A stretch of DNA of 64,000 bases from Saccharopolyspora spinosa NRRL 18395 (lineage in GTDB: Bacteria; Actinomycetota; Actinomycetes; Mycobacteriales; Pseudonocardiaceae): contig NZ_GL877882.1 in assembly GCF_000194155.1 (NCBI RefSeq), forward strand, positions 382,233 through 446,232. The letters are read 5' to 3'. The notes below the pieces were generated by a model. The model was not told where the DNA came from and made no database searches. It saw only the letters and a program-made list of their open reading frames with translations. Shown here piece by piece: positions 8,861-16,472 of the stretch (position 1 is its first letter; each line of letters opens with the position of its first letter). A program made the position numbers and the translations under genes.

Positions 8861-8878
8861 GTAGTACTTTACCGGTAA
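8861..8878 (-). promoter_or_regulatory. Candidate operator of the GntR/FCD regulator
   Basis: GTAGTAC is followed by the perfect palindrome TTACCGGTAA (8869-8878), about 86 bases upstream of the start of the regulator gene (8783, minus strand). The same combination stands before the DapA-like gene at 3680-3704. The remaining bases to 9193 hold no convincing gene or further repeat. Confidence 0.55.
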
Positions 8879-9193
8879 CAGACCACGATGACCACCGCCG
8901 CATGGAGTGGTCTCGACCACCTGGGGAGGGCACATCGGTGCCAGCGGCCTCACCTGATGGAACTGGGCCGACAACCAGCCCGGCGCGGCCCGGGCGGCGG
9001 CCACTCACCTAAACGATCTTCGCTGCTGATAGGAATCGCGGGAGAGGCCGCCTGTGCGGATGCTAGACAGCGCGGGGATGTAAAACACGCGCCGCAGCCT
9101 GGGGTTATCGCGTTTCGGGCGGCGCAGGTTGCCGGTGCCCCGCTGCGGCAGGTCTTCCCGTCGAGGGTGAAGCCGCACCCGGGCTCCCGCCGC

Positions 9194-9649
9194 TTACGAG
9201 AGGAGTCGTTCGGCGCTCGGCCCCTTGGCGGCACCCGGCGCGTCCACCTTGAGCTGCGTGCGATCGGACGGGGTGAGCCCGAACCGAGCCCCGTACTGCG
9301 CGAACGTTGTCTCGGAATCTCGCTGCACCGTCAGGGCCGGGTTCTTCACGAACCCATTCGGCCCCTGCACCAACAGCGCGGAGCTGTTGACCAGCTTGGT
9401 CGCCTGCTTGTAGCGGGCCAGCACTTCGCAGACGATCACGAACGCGTCGGTGTCCCACCGGGTGAGCACGCCGACCGCGATCAGACTCGGGGCCAACCGG
9501 TCCCACATCGCGGGGGCATCGTCGGACAGCTCCTCCGGCGTGACCTCGCCCTCCGCCGCGATCGGCTCCTCGTGGTTGATCCGGTCCTTGCGGTCGCCGT
9601 GCAGCACCTTCAGCGCTGTCGGCTTCGGCTTGGTTCCCTGCGCTCCCAT
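9194..9649 (-). CDS. Phage terminase small subunit, P27 family (orphan)
   Basis: A 151-residue protein that begins MGAQGTKPKP, followed by an LHGDRKDRIN segment and a WDRLAPSLIAVGVLTRWD segment, the pattern of the P27-type small terminase subunit that binds phage DNA packaging sites. An extended frame continues upstream to 10309 but that part is not phage-like; the ATG at 9649 has purine-rich AGAGAG just before it and matches the family start. No large terminase, portal or capsid gene is next to it, so this is a leftover of a prophage or a satellite. It points away from the small secreted-protein gene at 9959. The 309 bases between them hold nothing I can name. Confidence 0.75.
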   Translation of the reverse strand: MGAQGTKPKPTALKVLHGDRKDRINHEEPIAAEGEVTPEELSDDAPAMWDRLAPSLIAVGVLTRWDTDAFVIVCEVLARYKQATKLVNSSALLVQGPNGFVKNPALTVQRDSETTFAQYGARFGLTPSDRTQLKVDAPGAAKGPSAERLLS

Positions 9650-9958
9650 CGCAACTCTCTTCACTGCTGGAGAACTTGAGTCCCCGAACGGGCCATCGGG
9701 CGTGGCCGGGGCGCGAACTAAAGGCAGGCTGCCCCGAAGAAGCCGCCGAGATTGAGAATCTGAACCGGAGGTGTCCTGAAGCGCCGCTTCAACTTCGGCG
9801 AATGCTCGCACCTTCCTGTCGGCACACGCCCACCAAACAGGGCGAAAGTGCCACTCGGCACGGTGACAGCAGATGGCTGCGAGCTCTCGGCTGCTTACGG
9901 ATCGCATATCTTTCGTCTGCTGATCAGCTTCAGTTCCAATTCGATAGGAGAGATTTTC

Positions 9959-10201
9959 ATGCACGTTGCCATGAAGAGGTGGGGTCGCGCCGTGACCGTA
10001 GCGGCGGCGATGGCAGCAGCGGCGGTCACGGCGATGCCGGGCGCCAGTGCCGCACCGACTACCAGCCAGTTGGCGGCACCGAGCGAGATTCGCACCTTTG
10101 CCGACAAGTGCCTTGACGTGTACGGATTCGTCACGGACGACGGCACGAGAATTGTTCAGTACACCTGCAACGGCAAGGCCAACCAACATTTCAGGATCTG
10201 A
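9959..10201 (+). CDS. Small secreted protein with one ricin-B-type lectin repeat
   Basis: An 80-residue product. The start at ATG 9959 follows AGGAGA (9947-9952). The N-terminus is a signal peptide: positively charged MKRWGR, an alanine-rich hydrophobic stretch, and a probable cleavage after GASAAP. The mature part holds one QxW-like repeat: DKCLDVYGFVTDDGT, then YTCNGKANQHF, the pattern of a beta-trefoil sugar-binding repeat. A working trefoil needs three such repeats, so this is either a truncated remnant of a longer lectin-bearing enzyme or a single-repeat protein that would have to oligomerise. A strong hairpin follows the stop. It lies between a terminase remnant and an IS element, a region of acquired and decaying DNA. 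Confidence 0.6.
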   Translation: MHVAMKRWGRAVTVAAAMAAAAVTAMPGASAAPTTSQLAAPSEIRTFADKCLDVYGFVTDDGTRIVQYTCNGKANQHFRI

Positions 10202-10209
10202 GAGTCGGC

Positions 10210-10254
10210 GCCGGAAAGGACGTCGATCTCGCGGAGATAGACCGCCTTTCCGGC
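10210..10254 (+). terminator. Hairpin after the secreted lectin-like gene
   Basis: GCCGGAAAGG (10210-10219) pairs with CCTTTCCGGC (10245-10254), a perfect 10-base stem. The loop contains a second small hairpin, ATCTC-GCG-GAGAT. It begins nine bases after the stop codon at 10201. There is no U-run, as is usual for high-GC actinobacterial terminators. Confidence 0.6.
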
Positions 10255-11309
10255 TCAGGCTCAGCGTTCGCAGTCCATGCGGCGATCTTGCCGTCACCCC
10301 ACGCGACACGAACTGGTGATGGTGCCCATGATGGACACGACGAAGCCCCCGTCAGCCAGGGAGGCGGGTTCTAGCGATCCTCGCAACACCCTGGATTTCA
10401 GGGAGTTGCGGGGATCGTGGTTTCTGGGGAGTTGAGGGCTCGGTTCTTCGAGGCGCTCGACCGGGAGTCGGGCAGTGTTCTGGCCGCTGCCCGTGTGGTG
10501 GGAGTGAACCGGAACACGGCTTATGGGTGGGCGCCCAAGGCTGGTATCCGAGGGCGGGGAAAGGCCGGTCCTGCCAGGCACCCGGGGCGTGCGGCCTACG
10601 AGCGGCTTCGTGCCTCGGGTGTCGCGGCGTGCTGCTGCCGCGCAGGTGGGTGTTCACGTGCGTACCGCGCAGGACTGGGATCGCGGCTGGCGCAAGCAAG
10701 GGCACGTGCGGATCCATGACAATGGCCGCAAGATCGACTATAAGACCGGTGTGAACACCATCGTCGCCGCCTCGTCAGCACCGTCTCTGGCAGCGGTTGA
10801 GGCCGAGCTGCACCCCCAGTTCCTGACGGTGGCGGAGCGGGAGACGATCGCTGATCTACTCCGTCAGGACGCCTCACTGCGGGGGATCGGGCGGGCGCTG
10901 GGCCGGTCGGCGTCCACGATCAAGCGCGAGATCGACGCCCGTGCGGTCGACGGGGTCTACCGGCCGCACGCGGCGCAGCGGGCGTGGGCGGGCAGTCGCG
11001 CCCGCCCGAAGACGGCTAACCTCGCTCAGGACGGGCCCTTACGCGACGACGTCGCCGGCAAGCTGCGGGAACGGTGATCGCCGGAGTAGATCCGTCACGC
11101 TCTGGTAGAGCAGTTCCCCGACGATAAGAGCATGCGGGTGAGTACCGAGACGATCTACCAGGCCATCTATGTTCAGGCCTGGGGCGGGCTACGACGCGAG
11201 GTCGCGGACGCTCTACGCACCGGACGCACCCGCCGCGAACCACACCGGCAGCCCGATCAGTACAAGCCTCGCTTCGTCGACGACATGGTGATGATCTCCG
11301 ACCGGCCTC

Positions 11310-11811
11310 CGAAGAAAGCGCTGCTCTCGGTGATGGGAAAGGTGCGGGCGCTCACACGCAGAACACGACACCGGACGCTCGAAGCCCTGCTGCGCCAGCT
11401 CAATCCGGTGCTGCGGGGATGGTGTCAATACTTCCGGCACGGTGTCTCCAAAGCCACGTTCGGTTACCTCGACGCCTTCACCTGGCGTCGGGTGGCCACT
11501 TGGCTGCGGAAACGACACAAACGGATCAACTGGAAGGACCTCTACCGACGGTTCCTGACCGGCAGGCCCGGAAACCGCCCGGCTGAGAACGGGATCGTCA
11601 TGTTCGACACCACACGGTCGAAGTCACTCGATACCGGTGGCGCGCGAACAACATCCCCACACCATGGACGAGCACAGCGGCCACCCCGGCAGCTGGTTAA
11701 CCCCGGGAACCCGTGGAGCGCCGGATGCGTGGAGACATGCACGTCCGGTGCGGCGGGCGGGCCGGGGAAACGGACCGGGAGCAATCCCGGCACCGCGCCC
11801 CGGCCCGACCC
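11310..11811 (+). pseudogene. Group II intron remnant: maturase C-terminus plus RNA domains V/VI
   Basis: From KKALLSVMGKVRALTRR onward the frame is the thumb/maturase (X) domain of a group II intron-encoded protein: LRQLNPVLRGWCQYFRHGVS, FTWRRVATWLRKRHKRINW and the C-terminal RYRWRANNIPTPW (the last piece is in a neighbouring frame after a one-base loss near 11620). The reverse transcriptase core and the intron 5' half are deleted. The RNA end follows (domain V at 11716-11751). The intron ended at about 11811, exactly where IS30 transposase coding resumes, so the intron had inserted into the transposase gene and its 5' part and some exon were later lost. Confidence 0.75.
11716..11751 (+). 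ncRNA. Group II intron domain V
   Basis: The 36 bases fold as a domain V hairpin: GCGCCGGA pairs with TCCGGTGC, a two-base CG bulge on the 3' side, TGCGTG pairs with CATGCA, and the loop is GAGA, a GNRA tetraloop. The 5' AGC catalytic triad is present (11717-11719). Downstream bases to about 11811 can form a GC-rich domain VI. It belongs to the remnant intron inside the IS30 transposase. Confidence 0.7.
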
Positions 11812-12465
11812 ACCATCGTCGGCACCCGCAGCGGGAGCGCGATCGTGACCCTGGTCGAACGCACCACCCGGTATGTGATGCTCGGGCACCTGCCCGGCAG
11901 GCATACCGCCGAGGAGGTCCGCGACGTCCTTATACCCCTGATCGCGACCCTGCCCGAGCACCTGCGCGGCTCGCTGACCTGGGACCAAGGCTGCGAAATG
12001 GCCGCCCACAAGCAGTTCACCGTGGCGACCGGGGTGCCGGTCTACTTCTGCGACCCGCACTCTCCCTGGCAGCGCGGTAGCAACGAAAACACCAACGGCC
12101 TGCTGCGCCAGTACTTCCCCAAGGGCACCGACCTGTCCATCCACTCTGCGGCGGACCTCGAACACGTCGCCCAGCAACTCAACGGTCGACCACGCAAAAC
12201 GCTCGGCTGGAGAACTCCAGCCGAGCGTCTGCGTGATCTACTGGCAACCACATAGGCATCAGGTGTTGCAAGGACCCCAAGAATCCGCCGGAACGAACGG
12301 GGGCTTCGTCGCGGATCAGGGTTGATCAGGTACCGGAGCTACGGCCACTGGCCGCGCCCGGCGGATACCGAGCCGACGAGCGGCCCCGCGAATCATTGCC
12401 CCGCTGACACTGAACGCACGACGCATGGCGTTCTCCGTTTCTTAGAGCTCGCGCGGATAGGCAGC

Positions 12466-13356
12466 TGATCATGGGCGTTTGGTGGGGCGTGTGTCCCAGC
12501 GGTGGGTGGTCCAAGCGCGTCGGATCAGGACACGGAGGGTGATGATGGCGTCGGCGAGATCGAAGAACGCATTGACGACGGTCTTCACGCGTTCGTAGCA
12601 GCGTTGGAGTCGATTGAAGGCGTTGTGCCAGGCGTGCGTGCGTTCCACGGGCCACCGCTTGCCGACCTGGATCGGTGCTTTCTCGCCTTTGCGGGCGATC
12701 TGGCCTGCCAGGCCACGCTCGTCGAGTGCGGTGCGGGTCTTGGCCGAGTCGTAACCGGAATCCAGATGCGCGGTGATGTCGTCGGGGAGCGGACCCAGTT
12801 CGCCCAGCAGGTCGAGGGTCGGCGCCAACAGTGGGGAGTCGTGTCGGTTGGCCCCGGCCAGAACGCGACCGAGCGGGATGCCGTATCCCTCGGTCCCAAC
12901 AGAGCGTTTCATGCCTTGTTTGCGCCGGTCGACCGGCGAAGGACCGGCGACCTCGCCTCCGCCGGGGGCCTTGGTGATACACCCGTCGACGGCGATGTCG
13001 GTGAGCACGAGGCCGACGATGCGGTCGTAGGCATCCAGCACGATCTGCTTGAGCTGGGCGAAAATCCCCAACCTGATCCATTCATCACGGCGGGTCCGGA
13101 TCGTCGTTGCTGAACACGTGGTGTCGGCGATGCCCTCGTAGGAGCAGCCGAATCGCAGTACCTGCAGCAGTTTGTCGAACACGATCCGGTCGCTGTCCCG
13201 GCGACGGTGACAGCCCCACGGATGCGCGGGGTCGAACTCCTCCCGGGGTGGCAACAGCGCGGCGAACTGGTCCCACAACGGCTCGGTGAGCCATGATGGC
13301 AAGAGGCAGGCACGGGTACTCCAGGTGATCACGAAGCATAGGAACTTCCATGATCA
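12466..13356 (-). mobile_element. IS5-type insertion sequence, apparently complete
   Basis: A single intact transposase gene flanked by short inverted sequences: TGATCATGG at 12466-12474 and its complement CCATGATCA at 13348-13356, each followed inward by a partly matching GTT. The exact ends and target duplication are not certain. It lies between the IS30 relic and a truncated gene, which it may have disrupted. Confidence 0.65.
12469..13332 (-). CDS. IS5-family DDE transposase
   Basis: A 287-residue transposase without internal stops. The N-terminus has the DUF4096-like segment (LTEPLWDQFAALLPP) and the HTH-like region FDKLLQVLRFGCSYEGIA. The DDE catalytic triad is present: Asp in DIAVDGCI, Asp in AHLDSGYDSAKT, and Glu in WPVERTHAWHN, with the usual arginine/tryptophan context after the Glu. 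Length is normal for the family with one continuous reading frame. The stop codon lies inside the putative left terminal repeat. It should be able to move the element unless the ends are damaged. Confidence 0.9.
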   Translation of the reverse strand: MITWSTRACLLPSWLTEPLWDQFAALLPPREEFDPAHPWGCHRRRDSDRIVFDKLLQVLRFGCSYEGIADTTCSATTIRTRRDEWIRLGIFAQLKQIVLDAYDRIVGLVLTDIAVDGCITKAPGGGEVAGPSPVDRRKQGMKRSVGTEGYGIPLGRVLAGANRHDSPLLAPTLDLLGELGPLPDDITAHLDSGYDSAKTRTALDERGLAGQIARKGEKAPIQVGKRWPVERTHAWHNAFNRLQRCYERVKTVVNAFFDLADAIITLRVLIRRAWTTHRWDTRPTKRP

Positions 13357-13430
13357 CCACGCCCGTGCCTGCACCCACATCTGGGCAACCCCACCAACAT
13401 CAATCCGCGCGACCTCTTACTCGTCGTCCA

Positions 13431-13679
13431 GACCTGTCAGGCGATGTCGTCGCCTGGGTGTCGGTGACGGACGACGTGCTCCGCGTCCACTACTGGGCCG
13501 ACGTGCTGACCTCCGACTACGCAGCCCGGTTCGCCGGCTACCACCTCGCGGCTCTGCGCCTCGCCGCCGCCGACCCGGACGCGGCGCACGACGACGCCGG
13601 TCGGATGGTTGATGAGGTCGGTATGGACGGGCTGGAGTTGTTCACCACGGTGGGTTGCAAGGTGTACTGGCGCGAATGA
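13431..13679 (+). pseudogene. Truncated protein, possibly the tail of an NRPS condensation-like domain
   Basis: An open frame runs from the IS end to a TGA at 13677-13679. The stretch LRVHYWADVLTSDYAARFAGY and the following AADPDAAH resemble the end of condensation-type domains (tyrosine-rich strand, then a helix ending in ADPD). There is no other non-ribosomal peptide synthetase sequence nearby, and the frame enters directly from the IS5 end, so the gene has lost its 5' portion, probably by the insertion. The assignment is a weak resemblance; it may be an unrelated hypothetical protein. Confidence 0.35.
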
Positions 13680-13818
13680 TCCACTCCGGCACCTCGCTCC
13701 GGGACGTTGGTGTTTGCTGGGTGAGCGGGGGTCTGAAGACTTCGTGAAGAAGGTATGAACCCGGGTTGGGCATGCTTCGTTATGAGGGTATGGGAAGCCG
13801 AGGCTTGGGAGTGCGGAC

Positions 13819-14244
13819 ATGATGGCAAACGATCACGGCACGGTGCTCGCCACCATGATCTTCAACCTGGTAGCCCCGGCGGGTGTGATCGCGCCAGTCG
13901 GCGTGGAGCTGCGGTACGACAGCCGCAATCCGTACGAGATCTCCATGAAGCTCAACGTAGGCACGGACGGTCAGGTGGACTGGGTGATCGCCCGCGACCT
14001 GCTGGCCGACGGGCTGATCGCCGAGGCAGGCGAAGGCGACGTGCGCATCCGCCCTCGACTGGACGCTTCGGGTGTGGTCGTGATCGAGTTGAGCTCGCCG
14101 TCGGGGCAGGCCTCCTTCGAGGTGGATGCCGATCAGCTTGTGGACTTCGTGAACGACACTTACGACGTGGTCGCGCCCGGTGATGAGCACCGGTGGATGA
14201 ATGTTGACGAGGTGCTGAGCCGGTTGCTTTCGCACAACCTGTAG
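13819..14244 (+). CDS. SsgA-family sporulation/cell-division regulator (SsgA-like protein)
   Basis: A 141-residue protein of the SsgA-like family, which is restricted to morphologically complex actinomycetes and controls septum site choice and sporulation through recruitment of FtsZ. Family features seen: an N-terminal beta-rich part with APVGVELRYDSRNPYEISM, then VDWVIARDLLADGLIAEAGEGDVRIRP, and the C-terminal FEVDADQLVDFVNDTYDVV helix. Length is normal. The start codon is one of two adjacent ATGs (13819 and 13822). No division or sporulation genes are next to it; it stands alone between a truncated gene and an HTH protein. A truncated, chimeric copy of the same gene is present on the minus strand at 61129-61325. 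Confidence 0.9.
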   Translation: MMANDHGTVLATMIFNLVAPAGVIAPVGVELRYDSRNPYEISMKLNVGTDGQVDWVIARDLLADGLIAEAGEGDVRIRPRLDASGVVVIELSSPSGQASFEVDADQLVDFVNDTYDVVAPGDEHRWMNVDEVLSRLLSHNL

Positions 14245-14694
14245 TGGTCTGGTTCTCTGGAAGCGCCGCACGCCAGGCGGCTGGCTGGGGGTCTTGGCGG
14301 TGTTGAACACGTGAAGACTGCGCCGCGCTGCGTCTCCGGGCCGGGAATCCACCCAGCGCAGGTGCAGCGCTGTATGCGGGTATTCGTCGCCGTCGAATAC
14401 GGCGTTGTATCGCTACCTGAATTAGATCCGGCGGTTCGAGCCGTTGAGAATCCGCGTGTCACCGTCGCGGCGCGTGGTTGTCTCCAGCTCTCCGTAACAT
14501 CCGGGCAGCCGTGGGGCTCGGTCGACGCAAACGCGCAGATCTTCTCAAGCCGGCTCATCTGCGACAGCCCAGCGCGGCCGCTGTTCTCCGGATCCGAGCG
14601 CGTGCCCGCCGACTGCCTGGTCAGGTTCTTGGTGCGCTGACGCTGGGTTATGGTCAAGGTGGGCCTACAAGGGTGCCCGTGGCGGTGTCTGCGG
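14245..14694. other. Intergenic stretch without supported gene
   Basis: About 450 bases between the SsgA-like gene and the stop of the membrane-anchored HTH gene. Short open frames exist on the plus strand but none has a ribosome site, a recognisable domain or convincing codon use. I see no strong hairpin or repeat. Confidence 0.4.
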
Positions 14695-15474
14695 TTAGCT
14701 GCGTGGTGTCAGGCAGGGTTTGAACACCCATCCTTGATGGGGGGATCGGACTTGGATCCAGGTGTCCACCGGGATGGAGCCGACGCCACAGTTAGGGTCA
14801 TTTGGACCGCCAGTACCCGGTTCGCCTCGGATGGGCTGGCAGGAGCCAATGACGAGTTGGCCGGTGTCGGTCATCATCTGACGGCCGAGGTCGTTGTTGA
14901 AGCTGGGTGTCGGGCGTACCGCGACCTGGGTGTATCCGAGTTCATAGGTGCATTCGCCGGGCTTTGGTGAGTCCGCGGGCGTGGCCGGGTTGACCGGGGG
15001 CGTTGGGGTTGAGATAGCGATGATGGTGGTGACCACGCCGCCCGCGAGGAGGGCAACCGTTCCCAGCGTCATGATCCACTTTAGGCGGCGGGATGCCGGG
15101 ACTGGGGCGGTTGGGGCCGGTTCTTGTCCAGCAACTGGAGCCGGTTCCTGTTCGTCGGTTGAGGTTGGTTCCCGTCTGGCGTCGTCGAGCCGCTCCCACG
15201 CGTCGGCCCATGTCCCTTGTGCGGCGGTGTCAACGCCGAGTGCCCGCAGAATGTCATCAAACACGCTCTGCGGGGCGAGCGTGCGGCCGCTGAGGTAGTT
15301 GCCGAGTGTGCTGCGCGGAACTTCACGTCTGTGCTCCCGCAACCGTTTGACCGTGTCATCCAGTGAGAGCTGGTGCTTGCCTTCCTGGCGGCCTTCGGCC
15401 CGGCGAAGTAGATCGAGTTCGCGTTTGAGGTCGCTCAGCGTGTGGATCCGGGCCGGGTCCGCGTCGTCCACCAT
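14695..15474 (-). CDS. Membrane-anchored HTH protein with extracytoplasmic SH3-like tail
   Basis: A 259-residue protein in three parts. Residues 1-100 form a cytoplasmic XRE-like helix-turn-helix domain of the actinobacterial type (SLDDTVKRLREH, then RSTLGNYLSGRT, then DDILRALGV). A proline/glutamate-rich linker follows, then a single membrane span near 135-155 (IMTLGTVALLAGGVVTTIIA). The outer part contains paired cysteines and a compact domain ending in WIQVRSPHQGWVFKPCL, which looks like a bacterial SH3-type fold. The topology suggests a regulator that links an outside signal to DNA or to a partner protein. It is divergent from the secreted SH3-like protein at 15642, with 167 bases between. 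Function is inferred from architecture only. Confidence 0.75.
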   Translation of the reverse strand: MVDDADPARIHTLSDLKRELDLLRRAEGRQEGKHQLSLDDTVKRLREHRREVPRSTLGNYLSGRTLAPQSVFDDILRALGVDTAAQGTWADAWERLDDARREPTSTDEQEPAPVAGQEPAPTAPVPASRRLKWIMTLGTVALLAGGVVTTIIAISTPTPPVNPATPADSPKPGECTYELGYTQVAVRPTPSFNNDLGRQMMTDTGQLVIGSCQPIRGEPGTGGPNDPNCGVGSIPVDTWIQVRSPHQGWVFKPCLTPRS

Positions 15475-15641
15475 CTACCCCCTTGGTCACAGTGGGTAAC
15501 TAGTCTGGCACAAGATCATCCAGGGGCATTCAGGAGTGTCCATGACCGTCCAGATTGGCACTATCGCAGGTCAAGCCGGGTGTGGACTGGTGGCCGCGAG
15601 ATCGCCTCGCAGCACCAACACACATGAACGGATGATCGATC

Positions 15642-16067
15642 ATGCCTAGGAACACATCTGCGGACCGTCGACGGCGTCTCATCACCATGACCGGAATGGC
15701 CATCCTTGCTACGGCGGCGTTGGGGGCCTCGGTGTCTGGGGTCATGCCCGCGACCCTGGTGACATCTGCGGAGGCGGCGCCCGTCACCGCTTCGGCAGCC
15801 GTCGTCGGCAACGTGCACGCGGGGGCGCCGTATCGTGTCACGGCGTGGACGTTCGCGACGGTCCGCAACCAGCCGCGTTCTGCTGGTGGGCGGGTGGACA
15901 AGGTCACCGCCAACCACGGTTATGATGCCTACTGCTGGATCCACGGCGAGAACATCAATGGCAATACCATCTGGGTTCGGCAGTTGGGGGACGCGCGGGT
16001 GCAGGGTTATGTACCGGCCGCCTACCTGACCGGCGGTGTGACCGGCGGTGTAGGGACTAAGTGCTAA
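15642..16067 (+). CDS. Secreted SH3-like domain protein
   Basis: A 141-residue exported protein. The N-terminus has RRRR followed by a hydrophobic segment (MAILATAALGASVSGVMPATL) and a likely cleavage near AEAAP, so a signal peptide of about 46 residues. The mature part, about 90 residues, contains FATVRNQPRSAGG, YDAYCWIHGENI, TIWVRQL and QGYVPAAYLTGG, the strand pattern of bacterial SH3-type domains that bind cell-wall peptides; the terminal Cys may pair with the Cys in YCWI. It is transcribed away from the membrane-anchored HTH gene whose outer domain is of the same general type; the pairing hints at a shared wall-related role. Confidence 0.7.
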   Translation: MPRNTSADRRRRLITMTGMAILATAALGASVSGVMPATLVTSAEAAPVTASAAVVGNVHAGAPYRVTAWTFATVRNQPRSAGGRVDKVTANHGYDAYCWIHGENINGNTIWVRQLGDARVQGYVPAAYLTGGVTGGVGTKC

Positions 16068-16472
16068 GTGGCTGCGGACACGCGAAGATCCGGATGGGCG
16101 GACATCGGCGGACGTGAAAGTTCCGGGTTGACGGACCTGGCCGTGGGCCGCGATACGCCCTGTTAATCAATGCGCAGGGGCCCTTTCGGCAGGCTCACGC
16201 TCTGATTGGCGATCATGGCGTGGTTGTTCCGGAAGGGCCTCTCGTGTGGGTCGTCGTCTTCCCAGGCCGATCACGGCGTGCCAGGTCACGTCGCCGACCT
16301 GGTTGTCGCGGCCGCACAGTTGAGCTTTGTGTGGTGAGTCGACGCACAACCATCCGTACGACTGGCCCGAAATGCGGCTCGTGCTCGCGCAATCTGCCGT
16401 GCCTGCGCCGTTTGGGTGGAGCCGAACGATCCCGGCCGTGATCCGCGCCGACCGCGCGACAGACTGAGTCGT
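16068..16472. other. Intergenic stretch upstream of the STAND gene
   Basis: Roughly 400 bases with no supported gene. Short frames occur on both strands, but they are of low quality. The promoter of the STAND/TPR gene should lie here. I see no clear palindrome or terminator. Confidence 0.4.

Larger units (their letters stand above)
10417..12255 (+). pseudogene. IS30-family transposase, fragmented by mutation and by an intron remnant
   Basis: The N-terminal part (GTG 10417) encodes HTH-like sequence, shifts frame near 10620, and continues with VSRRAAAAQVGVHVRTAQDW and a second HTH (LRGIGRALGRSASTIKREI). At 11075-11089 two sense codons have become stops: RWSPEQ now reads R-TGA-SPE-TAG, so the Trp and Gln codons are lost. 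The frame goes on with MRVSTETIYQAIYVQAWG and FVDDMVMISDRP, where transposase sequence breaks off at about 11310. It resumes near 11811 with IVGTRSGSAIVTLVERTTR and retains the later catalytic motifs DQGCEMA and FCDPHSPWQRGSNENTNGLL, ending at 12255. About 17 residues, including the first catalytic Asp region (GHWEGDL), are missing at the junction. Confidence 0.8.
10338..12311 (+). mobile_element. Degenerate IS30-family element carrying a group II intron remnant
   Basis: Imperfect inverted repeats bound the element: left 10338-10390 starting CGACGAAGCCCCCGT and ending GCAACACC, right 12262-12311 which on the opposite strand reads CGACGAAGCCCCCGT and ends GCAACACC. Between them is a broken IS30-type transposase whose middle has been replaced by the 3' part of a group II intron. 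No clear target duplication is seen at the outer ends. The element is inactive: it has a frameshift, two nonsense codons, and a deletion in the catalytic domain. Confidence 0.85.

Noticed and set aside
12316..12426. A 36-codon minus-strand frame (MRRAFSVSGAMIRGAARRLG...) with a purine-rich stretch before it, between two IS elements
   Set aside because: Too short, arginine-rich, no recognisable family; it may be a random frame in GC-rich DNA or the stump of a gene cut by the IS elements.
14311..14640. Plus-strand frame of 109 codons after the SsgA-like gene
   Set aside because: No ribosome site, no domain, and codon use does not fit; probably non-coding.
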